Shown piece after piece: positions 34,634 through 47,414 of a DNA stretch of 64,000 bases. Within the stretch, counting starts at the first letter, position 1. The number at the start of each line of letters is the position of its first letter. Both the position numbers and the translations under genes were made by a program. The notes below the pieces were generated by a model. It had not been told where the DNA came from, ran no database searches, and worked only from the letters and a program-made list of their open reading frames with translations. The DNA comes from Grifola frondosa (taxonomy: Eukaryota > Basidiomycota > Agaricomycetes > Polyporales > Grifolaceae): assembly GCA_001683735.1 (NCBI GenBank), contig LUGG01000025.1, forward strand, positions 775,722-839,721, read 5' to 3'.

Positions 34634-36317
34634 CTACTCCCTCAATCTAGATGGACAGGCTTCCGCTCCAGTCGGCCCATATATGCTCGTCAAACCTGAC
34701 CCCATTTCCTCGTCATCGCCAAGCACGTCCTCAACCTTGTTCTCTCCATCAACTCCCTGCTCGTCCAAGGAACTGACATCAATCAGAGAGAACGAGAGTA
34801 CGTGGTCAAGAGGGGCACCGAGAGGTTCGACAAAAGCCGCAAACCGGATCGAGCGAACAAAAGATGGGCGACTTGCATCTTCGGCGCCGCATTGGGATGC
34901 ATCGACTTCGCGGAGATTGAGTATGAATCGTGAGATGATAATTGCTTGTATTCTGCGCCGCAACGAATATCAATACATATAAAAATGAAGAGTAATTAAT
35001 CGCAGTTACTGACGGATTGATGAATACACTGGGGTACGAGATGAATTCCTGATGACAGTACGTGATCCCCGTGAGTTAGGATCGGTAGGGATTAGAGACA
35101 GGTTTTTCCTACAAAGGTGCCTCCCAAATATACCAGTACAATATCTGCGATGATTATCATCAACAAAGCACTATCAAATGCGCCATTGTCAAATTACGCG
35201 GGTCTGTGTTAACTATTAATGACAACCTACAAGAAGTATACCGTACCTGATAGAGCTAAATCAGCCGGTGCATATATGGGGAGGACTGGGAAACTGACCG
35301 TCCCTCAAGATCACCGTGTGCAATGGAGTGCGGAGATTGGCCTTCGCGACAGCTCGTCTTTTCCAGGATGTCTGGTGTATGGTTACTGCAAGAAGGAGCA
35401 TTTCCGCGGCAATTGTTGTCGCACGCCGTACATACAGCACTGGAATTATTGCGTGAGCAGACCATTCGAGCGATGAGGCCAACAGCACTACATACATCTA
35501 TATGACACATGGATTGAGTCAACAAGCTGCAGTGACATCGATGAATTTCACTGACTTGTTGTCCAGCTCCGGTGAGACCAAGTAGTCTGCTGTACAATTG
35601 ATGGGAGGTGGCGTGACAACCACTACTTGCCGCACATCTTCAAACTAGAAGTATGCGTCGTCACTTGAATTAAACGCAAAGCTCTATACCGAGGACAGAG
35701 CTCACCAGGATGATGGCGAAAGGAACCAGTGCCATGATGAATGTCAGTGCAGCTATTTGCCATTGACGACCAGACAATGCATATGCTCGGAGACTTGAGA
35801 AAGCTTCATGGAATATCAATCACCAGTCAGAAGTCAGAATACCGTATGGCTACTCACCGACCACAAGACAATAGAAGAGCAGCTCCAAAACTTTCAACAA
35901 CCATCCCAACGCAGAACAGCTCTGGGAATTATCAGTGGGCAAAGATGGTGTGCAGTATAAGTAGTACGAGAACTGTACCATTATTGACAGTGGATATATC
36001 GTTGGAAGGGTAAAAATGTTGTTAAGAAGCAAAGGATATCTCGCGAGCAAGAAAAGTAAGGTGGCCGCCGAAAATCGACGCTTCCATACGAGTCGGTATT
36101 CACGATCAAACGTGATGAAGTACTCATACACTAGAAGAACTGCGACAAATGTGAATGAACAATTGACTGGATATCGTACGTGAACCACTGACCGGTTGCC
36201 GATAGAGAACAACATGTGAAGATGAAGCTATATGATAGGATATATTAGATGAGGAAAGATTGCGGTAAGAGTCATTCACCTTTCCTGGACTTCTGCGGCA
36301 CTGACGGTGGAGGACAT
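34634..36317 (-). CDS. DUF6533 membrane protein, copy 3
   Basis: MSSTVSAAEVQE start at 36,317; TCCSLSATVLLVYEYFITF and EYRLVWKRRFSAATLLFLLA are open across two introns. Then SLRKLHGIS-side block near 35,800, SSLEWSAHAIIPVLYVRRAT near 35,470, TSWKRRAVAKANLRTPLHTV near 35,330, and ISRFILNLREVDASQ near 34,940 with a tail to 34,634 (PSRLRE). The tail differs from the others (SLIDVSSLDEQG). It shows the same unresolved frame change after the first domain as copy 2, so integrity is uncertain. The MITE lies about 100 bp beyond its 3' end. Confidence -1.
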
Positions 36318-36429
36318 GATATGAGGTAGTCCGTAAGATGCGAGCCTCAATACTTTGGCACAGACGGAGAGACTGTGCTCTTGTATCTACACGGTTCTTT
36401 GTGGCGCCGGGATGTAACACGCATCGCAC

Positions 36430-37150
36430 GCGCTGTTCGGAAAATTAGTAAGATTGGAGAATAGGTAAAACGCTGCCTGCGATCCACATCCGCTCATACA
36501 CCAGCACGGATCTGTTCGAAACGACGGCGGTAGATAAACAACCAATAGTTGAACGGGTATGTCGGGAGAAGTGGAAGCACAGGCTGCGCATCAGCCATGA
36601 TAGGTTGGTAGCGTGCCAGATACAGACCAGTAGCGAGGGCGAGTCCAAATTGCACGTTCGCCGGCACCGACTAATCACGCATCCACTGATGTGCGGCGGC
36701 CACGGCGGATGGCAGGATGATCCGCCACATCGCAATGATATGCACAGCAAGCGAATTACCACGGAGGTTTGTGTGCACGTGCGGCCTGGCCAGCAGACAT
36801 CGTGCAGCTCCAGCGCATTAAACAATGTGATGGCGTCCACAACCCACTAGACATCCGTGAACGAAACCTGAGCACGGCGAGCGCAGGGAGCCGTCGCGCG
36901 AATGAGACGCTTCTGTGCTGAAGACCTCAACGTCAACGACCCGGAGCAGGGACAGGAAACTCCGCGGAACTGATCTTCAGCTGAGCGTGCAGTGTGCAGG
37001 GTCCGGCAGTTCGTTCTTGAGGCAATCTCTGATGGATTACGGACTTCTGGCGTGATCTGGGTGGCGGCGTCCCTGGAGATCGATGCATGATCTGGGAGTC
37101 GAGGAGGCAGCCACCATTTGTCCACCTCGCAAAGCCAGATCACCGACACT
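36430..37150 (-). repeat. Module E, copy 3, shortened
   Basis: Keeps RSVLVYERMWIAGSVLPIL near 36,480 and LIWHATNLSWLM-type patch near 36,610, but the middle (36,840-36,870) lacks the segment with REQLDSAVRETEL seen in copies 1, 2 and 4. Confidence -1.
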
Positions 37151-38538
37151 GTGGCCAGAGGGGTGTCGCTATTTTATGTGTTTGCTCACTTGTAACCGCT
37201 GACGATCCAGTGCAGCACTACTAGGTCGACAAGGGCGCGTAGGCGGGACAGCCTCAAGAGGCAGACAGTACATCAATATTGTGAGAATATCAATGAGCCA
37301 TGTATAGAAGCGGAATTGATGCCTCAATGGCATTCGGCGACACGTGTTGTGTGTGCTACACGCCTCTAGTCACGCTCTCTGGCAAATTGAGATGAACAGA
37401 TGACATAGCAGATCCGTATACCGGAAGCTGTGTCAAGTATGCTAACCTAGTACATCATGCACATGTCTATGAATGCTTGACAAAACGGGATAGTTGGGCT
37501 AATAGAGACGTACCGCGCGCTTCGCTGTACGCATGCAGCAGAGTATTAACACAAACTGCAACAGATCCAGATGCATGTGAGTCTTCGATGTGAGGATAGG
37601 TGAGAAGTCGCATGAGGTGTTCAAGCCACAGCAGCGTGGACACCGGCCATCGAGGCTTGAAAACGAGCGGTCCAATATCGAATCGGTAGGAAACAAGTTC
37701 AAATAACATAAGTGCAGCTCGAGAAACATGATGGGAGAGCAAAGACAAGTCAAGCGAAATCAAGGGAGACGGCAACGAAAGGGATGAAGAGAACACTGGG
37801 AGGGGAGTATGGCAACACAAATCCGGTCAAGAATACATTGATGTGAGACAATGAGAGCCGAACGTTCGGGAAATCTCATCATTGTCCTCGTCTTTGTCCT
37901 CATCCTCCACATCCTCCTAGTCCTTTTCCCCTTCCTCCTTAGGCCTCCACGGATCGCGGCGTCGAAACATCGCCTCGGCCGAATGCTAGCATTCAGTCCC
38001 AGCCCTTCTCGAACCATCTCATTTCCGTCCTCCTCATCCTCCTCGATCAGTGGTTTCTTCTTCAGATTGAAGTCCGATTAGACATACAGTGCAAAGACAG
38101 GTCGTATTCGACAACAGATAGCTTCCGACGTAGAAAGAGGGCGCAAGCGAGACTTGGTCCAGTGCGTTGATGAAATATTGACCTTTGCCGCGTTTCGCTG
38201 CGTAGTGGAATAGAATCATCCGAGTGTCATAGTGAGCTACTTATTAGACTTGATCAGAGACCTGATATTGTAGCGGAAGGCGATCCGGAGGGAGCCCAGG
38301 CATCCACCGCCTAAGTATTCTCTACCTCAAGCAAGCGACTCACATAGGACGTATCAGGACGAAAATGAGAACTCACCTCGCGATCGTCGGGTTCCAAGCG
38401 TTTCGCGCAGCGGTCCAGTGCTGTTGCTGAACCATGGGGAGCAGCCTCAGCCGTAGATGTTTTGGTCGCAGAACACGACAGTTGGGCAGAGATAGAGTGC
38501 GATATAGGGACGCGTCGGGCAGTGGGCACTCAAGATCG
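37151..38538. other. Unassigned segment with weak frames
   Basis: 37,150-37,300 matches 49,870-50,030 (TCAATATT.TGA.AA.ATCAATGAGCCA words). Minus frames at 37,467-37,820 (117 codons, hydrophobic start), 37,760-38,017 (basic) and 38,311-38,529 (72 codons, MPTARRVPISHSISAQLSCS) are open but match nothing I know. A plus-strand reading is equally possible. Confidence -1.
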
Positions 38539-38558
38539 ATGTCACATTACCGTGACGC
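38539..38558 (+). promoter_or_regulatory. Near-palindrome P4
   Basis: ATGTCACATTACCGTGACGC, the most diverged copy. No TBC start follows. Downstream is a short Cys-rich frame (CKQCQAKRGECTYYHECSDF near 38,660), so this is a promoter fragment cut from its gene. Confidence -1.
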
Positions 38559-39180
38559 GTTGGCGTTAGTCGCGCCCATATTCGATCATGATCACGACTC
38601 GATCGACGTCCACACCTGCATCAACGCATCACGCGTCCCTAACAGTGACACCATCACACCCTTGCAAGCAGTGCCAGGCTAAACGTGGTGAGTGTACGTA
38701 CTACCACGAGTGCTCTGACTTTCCGAAGAGACAAGGCGTACTGTTTGACCTATGTCGCAAAGAACAAGAACCATTAACCTTGCATTCGCCACTCGCCCAT
38801 CAACGTCATCCACACTAGGTGGCTTACCACAGTACCCATCATCCCGCAAATCTAGCATCCATAGAGACTCTTGAAGTGCGGTGCAGATACACCTCCGGCA
38901 ACGATGACGCCGTAATGCCTGAACTTATGATGCCCAGCGTGATTCAATTTGGTGATCATAATCCTGTCATGATAAGGAGCCTGCTTTGACTACGGTGCGT
39001 CTCCATCATATTTCCGGGAAAGCGTTGTATCTGAACGCTTGAAATGTTCTATCATTTTATATCCCTTGATGAAGTGCTGTGCAGAGATTACCATGTCTCC
39101 GTCGTTTCTACGCCTCGAGGTGCAGGATAGAAACAATGTGCAAGGTATGTGCCATGTAAGTGTATAGTATCGCTGCTCAG
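38559..39180. other. No gene recognised; short Cys-rich frame
   Basis: 38,588-38,818 on plus has four Cys in a CxxCxxxxxxC-like spacing. It is too short to call. The rest has no long frame. Confidence -1.
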
Positions 39181-39720
39181 CGCTCATGTCTCAAGGACTA
39201 GGAACTGAAAATTTGATGTTGTTCGGACTTCCTTTCGTTCAAACACGTAAGTGACTTATTACCGCCGCGAACTCATTGTGAATAACGCCGCCAGTTCAGA
39301 CATACATTCAAGAAGATTTGAGCTCTGGTAGTCGATCAGCACTGGATCCTTCGTATCCCTCTGCGGCATACTGGAGTGCAATTTTCGTGCTCGACAGTGC
39401 TAGATATGCACACGGCAAATCATTAAGAAAAGGAATGCAATCTATATCCGTGTGAGAACATCAATGCACTGGGTATCAGAATAGGACAGACGCCATCTCC
39501 TCAGCCCATGCATAACCGTTCACCTCGCGCCCGCCTTCAGGTCCTGCACGCGTCGAACAACACTCTCAGCGTGATCGAGTCCGATTTGGCTTCTCGCACG
39601 CACCCCGTCGAGAACTCAGACAAGTGGATCCATCAGAGTGCACAGCTGGCAGCCCGGAGGCACGCGGCACCGCGTATACGGTGAACATGTCCGTGGTGCT
39701 AAGCTGTCAGTTCTCCCGCG
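39181..39720 (+). repeat. Module H, copy 2
   Basis: Matches 46.65-47.19 kb: HASNNTLSVIESDLASRT and ENSDKWIHQSAQLAARRHAA near 39,550-39,660. No TBC part precedes it here, so the TBC gene was deleted or H moved alone. Confidence -1.
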
Positions 39721-39950
39721 AAAATGGGAAATAAATAAGTGTATCGCGGTAATGGTGGTTTAGCGCATCATCTGCGGCAGATCGTTTTTAAATTACGACA
39801 CGAAAGATATTCCAAGAAAACAACTAAGAGTGATGTCATACGCCAGACGTACTCAATTTCCTGCATGCAGGATAGATTTTTATTCTGCCGTCAGCATTAG
39901 AAGATACGAGATGGTAACGAGAGAGCACACACCGAAAACGTATCGCAGTC

Positions 39951-41623
39951 CTACTCCCTGACTCTAGATGGACCGGCTTCTGCTTCGGATAGTTCATGAA
40001 TGCTTGGCTGACCTGACACCATTTCCTCATCATCGCCCGGCACGTCCTCATTCCCGTCCTCATTCTCTCCATCAGCTTCCTGCTCATTCAAGGAACCCGG
40101 ATCGATGGCAGAGAATGAGAGTTCGTGGTCGAGAGGGGCGCCGAGGGATTCGACGAACGCCGCAAACTGGATGGAGCGCACAAAGGATGGGCGACTTGCA
40201 TCTTCGGTGCCGCACAGGGATCCATCGGCCTCGCGGAGATTGAGCATGAATCGTGAAATGATAATTGTTTGTATCCTGTGCCGCAACGGATATCAATAGA
40301 GATCAAAACGAAGAGCGATCAATCGCAGTTACTCACGGTTCGATGAACTGCCTGGAAGATGCCTGATGACAGTACATTGATACTCGTGAGTGAGAGTTCG
40401 TAGGAATTAGAGACGAGTTTCCCCACAAATGTGCCTCCCAGATATACAAATAAAATATCTGCAATGTTCATCATCAACAATACACTATCAAATGAACCAT
40501 TGTCAAACAATGCGGGTCTGCGTTGACTAATGATAACGCACAAGAAGTATACAGTACCTGATGGAGCATGATTGGTCAGTGCATACACTGAGGTAGAACT
40601 GGGAAACTGACCGTCCCTCAAGAGCACCGTGTGCAATGGAGTGCGGAGGCCAACCTCCGCGGCAGCTCGTCTTTGCCAGTATGTCTGGTGTATGGTCACC
40701 GCAAGAACAACCATTTCCACGGCGATTATTGTCGCACACTGTACATATGCCACTGGAACTATTGCGTGAGCAGACCCTCGAGCGATGATGCCAACAGCAC
40801 TACATACATCTATATGACATACGGGTTGATTCAACAAGCATCAGTGACATCAATGAAATTCACTGACATTTTGTATAACTTTGGTGAGATCAAATAACTT
40901 AAATCATAATTAAAGGGAGGTGGAGCCGCAATTACTGCTCGTGGCACATTTACGAGCTAGAAGTGTGTCTCACACTTCAATTACACACCAAGCTCAAAGT
41001 CGAGAACAGAGCTCACCACCGAGATGCCGAAAATCCCCAATGAGAAGATGAATCCCAATGCAGCTATTTGCCATTGACGACCAGATAAGGCATACGCTCG
41101 GAGACTTGAGAATGCTTCACGGAATATCAATGGTCAGTCAGAAGTCAGAATATCGTACGGATACTCACCTAGCGCAGCAAAAATGAAGAGCAGAACCAAA
41201 GTTGTGAACAACCAAACCAATGCAGAACAGCTCTGAGAATTATTGGTGGGCAAAGATGGTCTGCAGTATAATATGAGAACTGTACCCTTGTTGACAGTGG
41301 ATATATCAATGGAAGGGTAAGAATGTGGCCAAGAAGCAAAGGATATCTTGCGAGCAAGAAAAGTAAGGTGGCCGCCGAAAATCGACGCTTCCATACGAGT
41401 CGGTATTCACGATCAAACGTGATGAGGTACTCATACACTGAAGAGCTGCAACAAATAGGGATGAAGAATTGACACGAGATCGTACGTGAACCACTGACCG
41501 GTTGCCGATACACCACAACATATTGTGATGAAGCTGTATGGTAGGAGATATTAGATGAGGAAGCATTGCGGTAAGAGTCACTCACTTTTCCTGGACTTCT
41601 GCGGCACTTACGGCGGAGGACAT
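39951..41623 (-). pseudogene. DUF6533 membrane protein, copy 4
   Basis: MSSAVSAAEVQE start at 41,623. Exon 3 begins CTCTTCAGTG where sisters have CTCTTCTAGTG, a one-base loss that breaks the join into VYEYLITFDREYRLVWKRRF. The following segment is the best of all copies: KGTVLILYCRPSLPTNNSQS, then LVWLFTTLVLLFIFAALG near 41,280-41,170, LRAYALSGRQWQIAALGFIF near 41,090-41,030, SAHAIVPVAYVQCATIIAVE near 40,770, TYWQRRAAAEVGLRTPLHTV near 40,690, LLMMNIADILFVYL near 40,470, ISRFMLNLREADGS near 40,260 and the tail to 39,951. Inverted partner of copy 1. Confidence -1.
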
Positions 41624-41750
41624 GATATGAGGTAGTGCGAAAGATGCGCGACTGAATACTTTGGCAGAGATGGAGAGACCGTGCTCTTGTGTCTAAACCG
41701 TTCTTCGTGGCGCCGGGATGTAACACGCATCGCACGCGCTGTTCGGAAAA

Positions 41751-42490
41751 TTAGTAAGATTGGAGAATAGGTAAAACGCTGCCTGCGATCCACATCCGCT
41801 CATACACTAGCACGGATCTGTTCGAAACGACGGCGATAAATAAACAATCAATAGTTGAACTGGTATGTCGGGAGAAGTCGAAACACAGGCTGTGTATCAG
41901 CCATGATAGGTTGGTAGCATGCCAGATATGAAGACCAGTAGCATGGGCGAGTCCAAATTGCACGCTCGCCTGTACCGAATAATCACACATCGACAGATGT
42001 GCGGCGGCCACGGCAGAAACGACCCGCCGTATCGGAACAACATGCATGGCAAGTGAATTAGCGCGAAGGTTCTCGCGCACGCGCGGCCCAGCGGGCGTCG
42101 TGCAGCACCAGCGCAGCAAACAAAGTAGGGGCATCCACGATCCGCCAGATATCCGGGAACAACTCGATAGCGCAGTCCGAGAGACAGAGCTTGTCGCAGA
42201 GAGGCGCAGAACGTCTCCCAAACAACGCGCCGTGTAATACGAGAACGACGAGCACAAGGAGCCGGCGCGCGAACACGACGGTTCTGTGGCTGAAGACCTC
42301 AACGACCCGGAGCAGGAGCAGGGAAACTCCGCGGAACCGATCTGCAGCGGAGCGTGCAGTGTTCCGGGTTTGGCGGATCGTCCCTGAGACAGCCTCGGCG
42401 ACGTGTGGGCCGGCGTGGCGGACATGCGGATCGTCTTCTTCAGCCCAAATGCGAGGCGTGTGGACCATGACAGCTGCACAGTATGGCAGT
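41751..42490 (-). repeat. Module E, copy 4
   Basis: The longest uninterrupted E frame, 242 codons on minus (42,479-41,751), but an equally well-conserved frame runs on plus (REQLDSAVRETELVAERRR near 42,155). Nearly the same as copy 1 in reverse. Coding status undecided. Confidence -1.
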
Positions 42491-42499
42491 TGTTATTGC

Positions 42500-43985
42500 T
42501 TGACTAATATCGTCGTCTACGGGTGTGACAGCGAGGTGCGGTTGACGCTCGATCCCCATTGGCGCCCCCGTCAACAGGAGCTAGTCATCTCGTTGCTTCC
42601 ACAACATCGATATTGGCGAGTTAATGATCATACGACAATCCTAGGGCATGTCTCACCAGCCTTAATCTATGTCTACGTAGCGATTCTTCTCCCAGAGAAA
42701 CGTAAAGCACGGCTTTAATGAAAGTTATCCAGAAATTAAAACAAACACACCTTGTTCCACTGACCTAAAGACGAAATTTCGTGGAAGGCACTTCCGCATC
42801 GAATTAAGGACTTTGGTTTAGCGGGGCTGCCCAAAAGACGTGATAAGTTGGCCCGGTTCGCTGATCGCGAGTGCGACGTGTATACCCCGGCTTCGCGCTC
42901 ACAATAGCATATGTACATCACGCCGTCGGGCATAATATTGCATTCAGAAACAAAAAGAGAAAATACTGACTGATTACAGTGGCATCGACTGACAACCGAA
43001 CCAAGAATGTCCGAGTATGGCACGGTGATTCGTCGCGAAGCCCGGAGAGCACGGATGCCATCACCCACCATGTCAAATGCGATGCTGTCTTCCAAACAGC
43101 CTGCAAAACCTGTACCATGTTAATCCGTGCGCATCAATCGTAACATCCTCTGGTATTCTGCACGCTAAATCGCTCACGAGCCTCGAAGATGTGTCACAAC
43201 GTGGCCACTGAACGTTGTCCCATTTCCTCCGTGGTCAAGTAAGCGTTGTGGTCCACGATCGAGCACAGAGCCATGAGGATACTCTTGGAAGGCACCAAGT
43301 ATCTCTGATTATGGAAATGAGATGGATGGCCTCGCCTGATGATGGATTTGCGAAGAGTGCTTGGATGGCACGGCCGCGGCGGTGGGAGATGGAGAGGATG
43401 CCGATCCACACCTCATGATTGAGTGTGAAGGACGGATAAATGCTGTATTGGGGTTGCGCGAGTCAATTCCCTACAGCTAATTAAACGGACTCGGACTAGC
43501 CTACGATAGATGGATTATAGGACGCTCCGCAGTTCCAGCTCGGTGAAGTCGGGCAGATGTATGGATGGGCATCGTTGATGTCTCGTAGACAACTGACCCC
43601 ATCAAAGATCTGTTGCTGTAACAGAGGAATGCGGACGCTGCAGGATATATACACCGTAGCAATACGCGAGCGCTGGAGGTAGGGAAGCACACATGTGTTG
43701 GGAGGGACATCGTCACATGGGTGGAGTATAGGTGCACGGAGGAGCGCGTCAGTCTCTTCCTTCCATTTTAAGGAGGATTTATGGCTGTGGTAGAGACCTC
43801 GGCACATCTTCTCCTCATCTACATATTGTCGTCGTCACTATCTGCAAAATGTTCTGTTTTTTTTTGACGGCACATAACTTCAATCATACTCAACTTTGAA
43901 ACCGGACAAAGTTGTCATGGGCATCGTCAACGCCAGACTAAGCAATTAACGTCAACTCTCCACATCCAGTTCAAACTCGAGGACG
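42500..43985 (-). repeat. Module F, copy 4
   Basis: Minus frame 43,095-42,736 (119 codons) starts MEDSIAFDMVGDGIRALRAS and matches the copy 1 peptide. LKWKEETDALLRAPI near 43,770. T tract at 43,857. Joined at 43,985 to the TBC promoter, as in copy 1. Confidence -1.
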
Positions 43986-44032
43986 ACGAGGTATGATGAA
44001 GAGTAGCTGAGATTCGATCGATGTCGATCAGT

Positions 44033-44052
44033 GCGTCACGTTACCGTGACGC
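44033..44052 (+). promoter_or_regulatory. Near-palindrome P5 upstream of TBC copy 4
   Basis: GCGTCACGTTACCGTGACGC, perfect arms. GATTCGATCGATGTCGATCAG-type block upstream, CATTATATAGTCC about 45 bp downstream (44,096), presumed start ATG at 44,259. Confidence -1.
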
Positions 44053-44258
44053 GTCCGCGTTCTCGCGTTTTTGTTCATCCAATGCGATTGTCTCCATTAT
44101 ATAGTCCTCACTGCAATCCATCCGTTTCGTCTTATGCTACTAGCTTCCCTGTACGCGACTCCCTCGTCGCCTTCGAGTTCGCAGTCCCAGACCACAACCG
44201 TCTCTTTGCTCTGTCTCTCCGCGCAGCGTCGACCGACGTCTTAACAGCCCGACAACCC

Positions 44259-46590
44259 ATGCTCGCAAATACAAGCTCCACATCGCAGAAGAGTGTCTGC
44301 ACACTCTGAAGGTACAATGATCGAGATGGCGTCCAGACAGACCCCATCAACTTACAATTGTTCACGACCACTCTACGGTTCTTGCTTGCACAATGCACGC
44401 CAACATTGAGATGTGATGACATTGCATTCTCGAGTAGCTCCCGATGACGCCAGAATTCGACGTCGATATCAACATCTCTGCAAGAAATGTACGTGGTTAC
44501 TCTCATGGCTCAACCTACAAAAGATATGAAGATGGGGTGGGCTTCCGGACTCCGGCAGCGCAGCGCCAGCGTTGAGCTATAGGGGGAGCTCTGTCGAATA
44601 TATCACCGCCGTGAAGGTCTGGACTGAGGTACGTGCTATGGTCCTTACGTTTCTGGACCATGCTAACATGAGCTTCCGCCATACTTCTCGAGCGAGGTTC
44701 GATCTAGTGCACGGTACGCTGGTTGTCATAGCCCTTCTGATGCCTGATTGTTTATCAAATCTCGGAGCTTTGCGCCCAGCATTCTGAAGAGCCTGCGAAC
44801 CCGGAGATCGAGAGAGGTATTCTGAAGATACCATATGTCTTGCGTCTGCGTTAATGCCATATCTGCATCCAAGGATCCAGAGCTCTAGCGATCGCACTAT
44901 GTGCAGCTGCTAAAACAGAGGAACCGCATGACAGGACGATTTCGACAGACCTCGCCAGGTCTGCCAGACCGTTTATTGAGGTGCGCTCCAATATGCCAAC
45001 GCCATGTGTCGTGCTTACGTGAACTTCCAGATATCTGGAGTAGTGTTATATCTGGTGCCGATACATCTGTTCCTTGTAGTTTCCAGTGACTGATTGTGGC
45101 ATATATATCACCAGGCCTTTGCGTCCCAACATCCCGAAGAGGTGGCAAAGGTGATCGGCATCCTGAAGACGCTGCGGAACATGATATGGCTGCTAATGTA
45201 GGTGCCCCTGGCCAGCGTTCTGTTTCGTCAATCTCGTGCCTTACAATGTGCATTAGGTCTATCTCCATGGATGCGGAGCTCGAGAACACGTATGTATGGC
45301 TTTTGAAGGAGGTCAGCCCACACTAGAAAGCGAATTCGAGAGATCTTGGCCAGGTTTGTGAGCTCCCGAAACTCAGCGTTGGCTTGGAGTCTGATCACTA
45401 ACACAGGACCTTCCCACGTCACGCGTTCTTCATGGATGGTCACGGTATTGGCCAAGAGAACATTTTCAACGTATTCAAAGCATAAGTGCTGTATGTATAG
45501 TTTTGATTTTTGAATCTCCACTACTGATGGGCTACGTAGATCTGATCCACAAGTCAGCTACTGCCAGGGCTTGCCCTTCATGGTAGCGATATTACTGCTT
45601 AATGTGAGCCTCACCTGGACCATGCTGGCTCCAGGCTGCCAGACATGCAAATGCCCGACGAGGAAGCCTTCTGCCTCCTTGTGCGGTTCATGTATTCGTG
45701 CGACCTTAGAGGCCATTTCCTACCTCAGATGCCCAAGCTTCAGTTACGACTCGTAAGTCTCAAACATGACGCATTCATATTTTGGTACTGATGTTTGTGT
45801 AGTTCCAGGTTATTATAATTATCTTCGAGCCTTCGGACCTCCCGTTTCTGACATACCGCTCACTAGTTCGAATGCCTGACGGAGGCAATGCTCCCTGTTC
45901 TGCAGGTACATTTTCTGCGGCAGGGCATCAATTCGAGCATATGCTGCTCGCAGTGGTTCCTGGCGATGTTCAGCTACCGCTTCTCTATCGACAACTGTCT
46001 CGCGAGCGGGATCGCGGCGAGGTTCGCGTTCAGCCTCGCGCTGCTGATCAAGAACAAGGCACGCGCCGCTCGCGCTCAAGTTCGACGAGCTGCTTGCGTT
46101 CCTGATCACGCGCATGTTCGAGGTATACCAGGTCAACGTACCTTGATGCACGAGAAACTGCTACTGAGCGACGCTTGCCGATCATCACAGCTCGAGTCTC
46201 TCGGTTGAAGGCGAGCTGAAGCAGGCGTACAAGGTGGACGAGTTCGTCCAGGATGCGGTGTCGCTCGACATCACGCCATTCACGCTCGACACTTACGCAC
46301 GTGAGTACGACGACCTCGTCCGCGCGTGGGACGTGCACCGGATAGAGATAGATGTGCTGCGGAACACGAACCTTATGCTGTCCGCACATGTGTACGTCGC
46401 TGCCCGTTTCTGGCCATTTTCAGCATGTGTACTTAGTAGTGCTGGTAGGTTCCCGAGCTTTCAATCTTCTTCGGTGTGTGTAATGTTCGAGAGAGTCATC
46501 CCGACGATTTGCGACGTATGTATGTATATGGTGTTGCCGCTCAGGAATCAAGCACTAGCAGCTGCACAAATTTGGATGTTCTAGGACCTC
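44259..46590 (+). pseudogene. TBC-domain Rab-GAP, copy 4, full-length but decayed
   Basis: Start MLANTSSTSQKSVC at 44,259. First (degenerate) TBC exon copy near 44,790 (AQHSEEPANPEIERGI) and second near 45,120. Then GQENIFNVFKA near 45,452, CQGLPFMVAILLLN near 45,563, PDEEAFCLLVRFMYS near 45,655, ASGIAARFAFSLALLIKNKA near 46,000-46,060, DEFVQDAVSLDITPFTLDTY (46,237-46,296) and VLRNTNLMLSAHV. Frame breaks at the degenerate exon and before the FDELL segment. Inverted partner of copy 1, followed by module H. Confidence -1.
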
Positions 46591-46619
46591 CTTTGCTCAA
46601 CATGTAAGTAGCTTAATGC

Positions 46620-47190
46620 GGCTTCCATTTCGCGAATTAGAGTCTGTTCTCGCACACATTAGAACATACATACGGAAACGTACACCCCACGAGCTCCCGA
46701 ATAAAGCCCTTCGTACCCCGGCGGCACTGTCGTGAGCTTGTTGTGAATAACAGAACTAGTTCAGATACACATTGAAGAAGATTTGAGTTCTGGAACCGGA
46801 TCAGCACTTGATTCCGTATTCTCCGCACCATGCTCGAGTGCATCGTTCCTGCTTGACAATACTAAGTACGCACACAACAAATTATTAACAAAAGAAACAC
46901 CCCCCACATCCGTGTGAGTGCATCAACGCGCCGGGTATAAGAACAGGACAGGTCCCCGCTTCACCATTCCTCGGCCCATGCGCAATCGTTCACCTCACGC
47001 CAGCTTACAGGTACACCACGTTCAGGGCCTGCACGCGTCGAACAACACTCTCGGCGACCTCGAGTCCGATTTGGTCTCGCAGCACCCCATGGAGAACTCA
47101 GACAAGTGGATCCATCCGAGTGCACAGCTGGCAGCCCGGAGGCATGCGGCATTGCAAATATGGTGAACATGTCCGTGGTGCTAAGCCATC
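46620..47190 (+). repeat. Module H, copy 3
   Basis: Plus frame 46,918-47,166 with LHASNNTLGDLESDLVSQHP and ENSDKWIHPSAQLAARRHAA. It lies 3' of TBC copy 4 and directly 3' of DUF6533 copy 5 (tail to tail). No domain recognised. Confidence -1.
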
Positions 47191-47414
47191 GGTTCTCATA
47201 GAAAATACGCAAGAGCGTCGCGGTGATGGTGGTTTAGCGTATCACCTACGGCAGATCTTTATAAATTACGACACGAAAGATAGTCCAAGAAAACAACTAA
47301 GAGCGATGCCCAGACATACGCGATTTCCTGCATGCATGATAGACTTCATTCTGGTCAGCATTAGCACATACAAGAGACTGACGAGAGAGCACACACAGAA
47401 AACGTATCGCAGTC

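Noticed and set aside
41751..42479. A 242-codon minus-strand frame as a real gene (module E)
   Set aside because: An overlapping plus-strand frame is conserved equally well, the segment is GC-rich with few stops, and other copies break this frame. Kept only as a repeat.
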